This document shows, piece after piece, positions 44,487-46,314 of a stretch of 46,314 nucleotides of DNA; within the stretch, counting starts at the first letter, position 1; every line of letters starts with the position of its first letter. The notes beneath the pieces are model-generated. The model searched no databases, was not told where the DNA came from, and saw only the letters and a program-made list of their open reading frames with translations. Source of the stretch: Peptostreptococcus sp. MV1 (GTDB lineage: Bacteria; Bacillota; Clostridia; Peptostreptococcales; Peptostreptococcaceae); the NCBI RefSeq assembly GCF_000758885.1, contig NZ_JRNB01000047.1, positions 1-46,314 of the forward strand, written 5' to 3'. The translations under genes were made by a program, and so were the position numbers.

Positions 44487-45801
44487 ATAAGCCTATAGAC
44501 CATGACCAGGCTTTTGAAATGATGCTCTTACTGATTACAACGCTGTTTTCTATCTTAGTCAAGAGGTTTTGCCTCAGGTGGATTGATTCGTAATCCACAC
44601 TTGACCTGTCGAATATATCCAGGGCCAGGTCGGCTATGTTCTCAGCAGACTTTAGTTTTTTGATTGATCTGATATTGTCCTTCATCCTTTCGAGTCTTTC
44701 TGGGTTGTCAAGAAGGACCTTTATAACAGACTTAATGGAAAACTTTTTGGTAGTCCTGATGGCTACACCGCAGTTGGTCAAGAAGTCTAGGTTCTCGCCC
44801 TCTTGGCCAGGTATAAAGTATGGTATGACCATTGGGACATCCTTTAGTAGGGCTTCTGTAGTAGTCAGCCCCCCTGGCTTGGTGATAAGTATATCTACAG
44901 CAGACAAGATATCATTCATATTCTTGGTGAAGCCTATGAGCTTTATATCTATACTGGTATCGTAGTTTTCAATTTTTCTCTCTAGAGATTTTTTTAGGTG
45001 CATATTTCTGCCTGTGATGACTAGGATCTGGAAGGTCCTATCTATTTGAGATATATCTTCAAGCGTTCCCTTTATATTGCCCGCACCAAAGCTACCACCC
45101 ATCAAAAGGATGGTTTTTTTGTGGGGATCCAATCCCAGTTCCCCAAGAACTTCTTCTCTAGGCCTATTTTCCATAAAGGATTTTTCTACAGGTATACCAA
45201 AAGGCATGACCTTGGACTCATCGATACCGTCTTCTATAAGGAGTTCCTTAACGTATTCATCTCCGCATATATAGTAGTCAATCTCGTCCTGTAGGTAGGC
45301 AGAGTGGGCTGTATAGTCGGTTAAAACTGATATAAGTGGTGGAAAGTTGTACATCTCCTCACTTGTCTTTGCTACAAATTCTGAGAAAGGACATTCTAGT
45401 TCGTCACCCCTAGCGCCTCTTTTCAACCTGCTAAGTGCTACCAGTGGAAATGCATGAGTTCCGATTATTAGGTCGGGTTCTTCTTCTAGTATTAGTTTTT
45501 TGAATTTCCTAGCTAGTATTAGGGCGATTGGATTGTTTTTAAATTCGTTTATAGCGAAAAACTTCTTGTCGGATAGCTTGTAGATGCGACCGTATGCTGA
45601 TGGTGTATACTTAGCTGATATTTCGTAGCCATCTGATATTAGCTTGTCCATGGCTGTGCTGACCAACTTGAAGCTATCTATGATCTTACATTCTATATTA
45701 TGACCCTTGTAGGTCCTTTTTTCCAATTCTTCTATAATGGCTTTTGCAGCCCTGTTGTGGCCTCCACCTGTGGAAGCGGTCATTATTAATACTTTTTTCA
45801 T
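44485..45801 (-). CDS. Processive diacylglycerol glucosyltransferase (MGDG synthase family)
   Basis: A 438-residue GT28/GT-B enzyme that adds hexose from UDP-sugar to diacylglycerol, making glycolipid and often the lipoteichoic-acid anchor. The N-terminal TASTGGGHNRAAKAI and GTHAFPL, and the C-terminal LLMGGSFGAGN, ITGRN and TKPGGLTTTEAL with IPGQEGEN, are characteristic. An insert of about 20 residues (KRGARGDELECPFSEFVAKT) after GTHAFPLVALSRL is unusual. SD GGGGG lies before ATG. The last codons overlap the terminator. Confidence 0.93.
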   Translation of the reverse strand: MKKVLIMTASTGGGHNRAAKAIIEELEKRTYKGHNIECKIIDSFKLVSTAMDKLISDGYEISAKYTPSAYGRIYKLSDKKFFAINEFKNNPIALILARKFKKLILEEEPDLIIGTHAFPLVALSRLKRGARGDELECPFSEFVAKTSEEMYNFPPLISVLTDYTAHSAYLQDEIDYYICGDEYVKELLIEDGIDESKVMPFGIPVEKSFMENRPREEVLGELGLDPHKKTILLMGGSFGAGNIKGTLEDISQIDRTFQILVITGRNMHLKKSLERKIENYDTSIDIKLIGFTKNMNDILSAVDILITKPGGLTTTEALLKDVPMVIPYFIPGQEGENLDFLTNCGVAIRTTKKFSIKSVIKVLLDNPERLERMKDNIRSIKKLKSAENIADLALDIFDRSSVDYESIHLRQNLLTKIENSVVISKSIISKAWSWSIGL

Positions 45802-45904
45802 ATTAATACCCCCTTAATTACATAAAGATTATAGACCAAAAAATGGGCCAGTGAAAGTACTTTAACGGAAATATAATATATTCTTAAGACAATCTTAATA
45901 ATTC

Positions 45905-45934
45905 TTGACAGATTACTTAAAAGTGTTTTATAAT
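45905..45934 (+). promoter_or_regulatory. Strong promoter ahead of a non-coding stretch
   Basis: TTGACA (45905-45910), an 18-base spacer, TATAAT (45929-45934). The next 160 bases have no ORF and end in a weak A/T hairpin (GAAAAAATGCAAATTTTTC near 46067-46085), so it may make a small RNA or a long tRNA leader. 45802-45904 shows no gene. Confidence 0.65.
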
Positions 45935-46096
45935 AGTTGTGGATATGATGGTTAGATAAATATCAGACAAATTTGCTAGTAGTGTTAGATAAGTATACAG
46001 GTGGGCAGACTAGAACAGTTCTCTCCATCTTAAAGTGGCTTAAAAAGAGACTTCTGAAAAAAAGCGAAAAAATGCAAATTTTTCTTGAAAAAGCTA

Positions 46097-46128
46097 TTGA
46101 CTTTTAAGGGTAACTTTGATATTATAAT
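46097..46128 (+). promoter_or_regulatory. Promoter of the tRNA-Glu/tRNA-Gly cluster
   Basis: TTGACT (46097-46102), 17 bases, TATTAT (46120-46125); a perfect TATAAT at 46123-46128 overlaps it. Confidence 0.65.
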
Positions 46129-46184
46129 ACTTGTTCAAAACAGTAGTGATTGAAAAGAGCTTTGACTTAGCGAGGTCGTCATAC

Positions 46185-46256
46185 GGCTCATTGGTCAAGT
46201 GGTTAAGACTCCGCCCTCTCACGGCGGCAACAGGGGTTCGAATCCCCTATGAGTCA
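46185..46256 (+). tRNA. tRNA-Glu (anticodon CTC)
   Basis: A 72-base cloverleaf with acceptor GGCTCAT/ATGAGTC (one G-T pair), anticodon arm CCGCC CTCTCAC GGCGG and T-arm GGGGTTCGAATCCCC; CCA is not encoded. The CTC anticodon reads GAG only, so a second tRNA-Glu(TTC) should exist elsewhere. Confidence 0.95.
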
Positions 46257-46267
46257 TAATTTTATAT

Positions 46268-46314
46268 GCGGGTGTAGCTCAATGGTAGAGTTCTGGCCTT
46301 CCAAGCCAGCTGTG
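46268..46314 (+). tRNA. tRNA-Gly (anticodon TCC), cut by window end
   Basis: GCGGGTGTAGCTCAATGG and the anticodon arm CTGGC CTTCCAA GCCAG are present; the variable loop onward lies outside. This tRNA is a known kind of MnmE/MnmG substrate. Confidence 0.9.

Overview
The window looks like chromosome of a low-GC, anaerobic Gram-positive bacterium of the class Clostridia, probably close to Peptostreptococcaceae. That is an inference from several features: a cell-wall-binding-repeat-2 surface protein, a long SRP RNA, a serS T-box, a short family-2-type ThiF, and the serS / tRNA-Ser / tadA / ffs / dnaX / ebfC / recR gene set. There is no species-level proof in the sequence.

Layout. (1) About 1-5350 is a very AT-rich, partly decayed island. 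It holds an agr-type quorum-sensing pair (agrD, then agrB split by a -1 frame change), a broken small secreted peptide, a two-helix membrane protein, a group II intron-like RNA fragment, a second copy of the agr promoter/leader, a large FtsX-type ABC permease, the stub of an S8 (subtilisin) protease and the matching ABC ATPase. (2) 5559-10150 has a small hypothetical gene, then rsmG, mnmG and mnmE on the minus strand. A TnpB C-terminus with an IS605-type right end lies directly after the mnmG stop. (3) 10429-15787 carries tRNA-Arg(ACG), a candidate small RNA, a CapA-like protein, a RelBE-type toxin-antitoxin pair with palindromic operator candidates, an M29 aminopeptidase, a GRAM/PH-like membrane protein and a flavodoxin. 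(4) 16073-19328 has an AraC-type regulator, ispD, ispF and an AT-rich UDP-sugar dehydrogenase. (5) 19624-24260 is the str operon (rpsL, rpsG, fusA, tuf) without rpoBC next to it, followed by exonuclease III. (6) 25360-36776 holds an AAA ATPase, T-box-controlled serS, an alanine/sodium symporter, a thiazole operon (thiS, thiF, thiG, thiH), a TenI-TadA fusion, a surface protein joining CWB2 repeats to a PIG-L-type deacetylase, and tRNA-Ser. (7) 36902-46314 has an NhaC-type antiporter, two glycan-related genes, the SRP RNA, dnaX, ebfC, recR, a small coupled gene, a diacylglycerol glucosyltransferase and two tRNAs, the last cut by the window end.

How the parts connect. Several genes serve tRNA decoding. 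MnmE/MnmG modify wobble uridines, for example of tRNA-Gly(UCC). The TadA half of the fusion should edit the A34 of the tRNA-Arg(ACG) in this window. SerRS charges the tRNA-Ser. The ancestral cluster serS - tRNA-Ser - tadA - ffs - dnaX - ebfC - recR seems to have been opened by insertion of a symporter, a thiazole operon, a surface protein, an antiporter and glycan genes, and tadA became fused to tenI.

The most unusual signals are the agr-controlled peptide/ABC/protease island with a dnaX-like A AAA AAG heptamer at the agrB frame break, a second such heptamer with an SD-like element inside dnaX, the TenI-TadA and CWB2-PIG-L fusions, an apparent AUU start for the symporter, and two promoter-plus-terminator units without an ORF. 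All calls come from reading the sequence; no database search was run.
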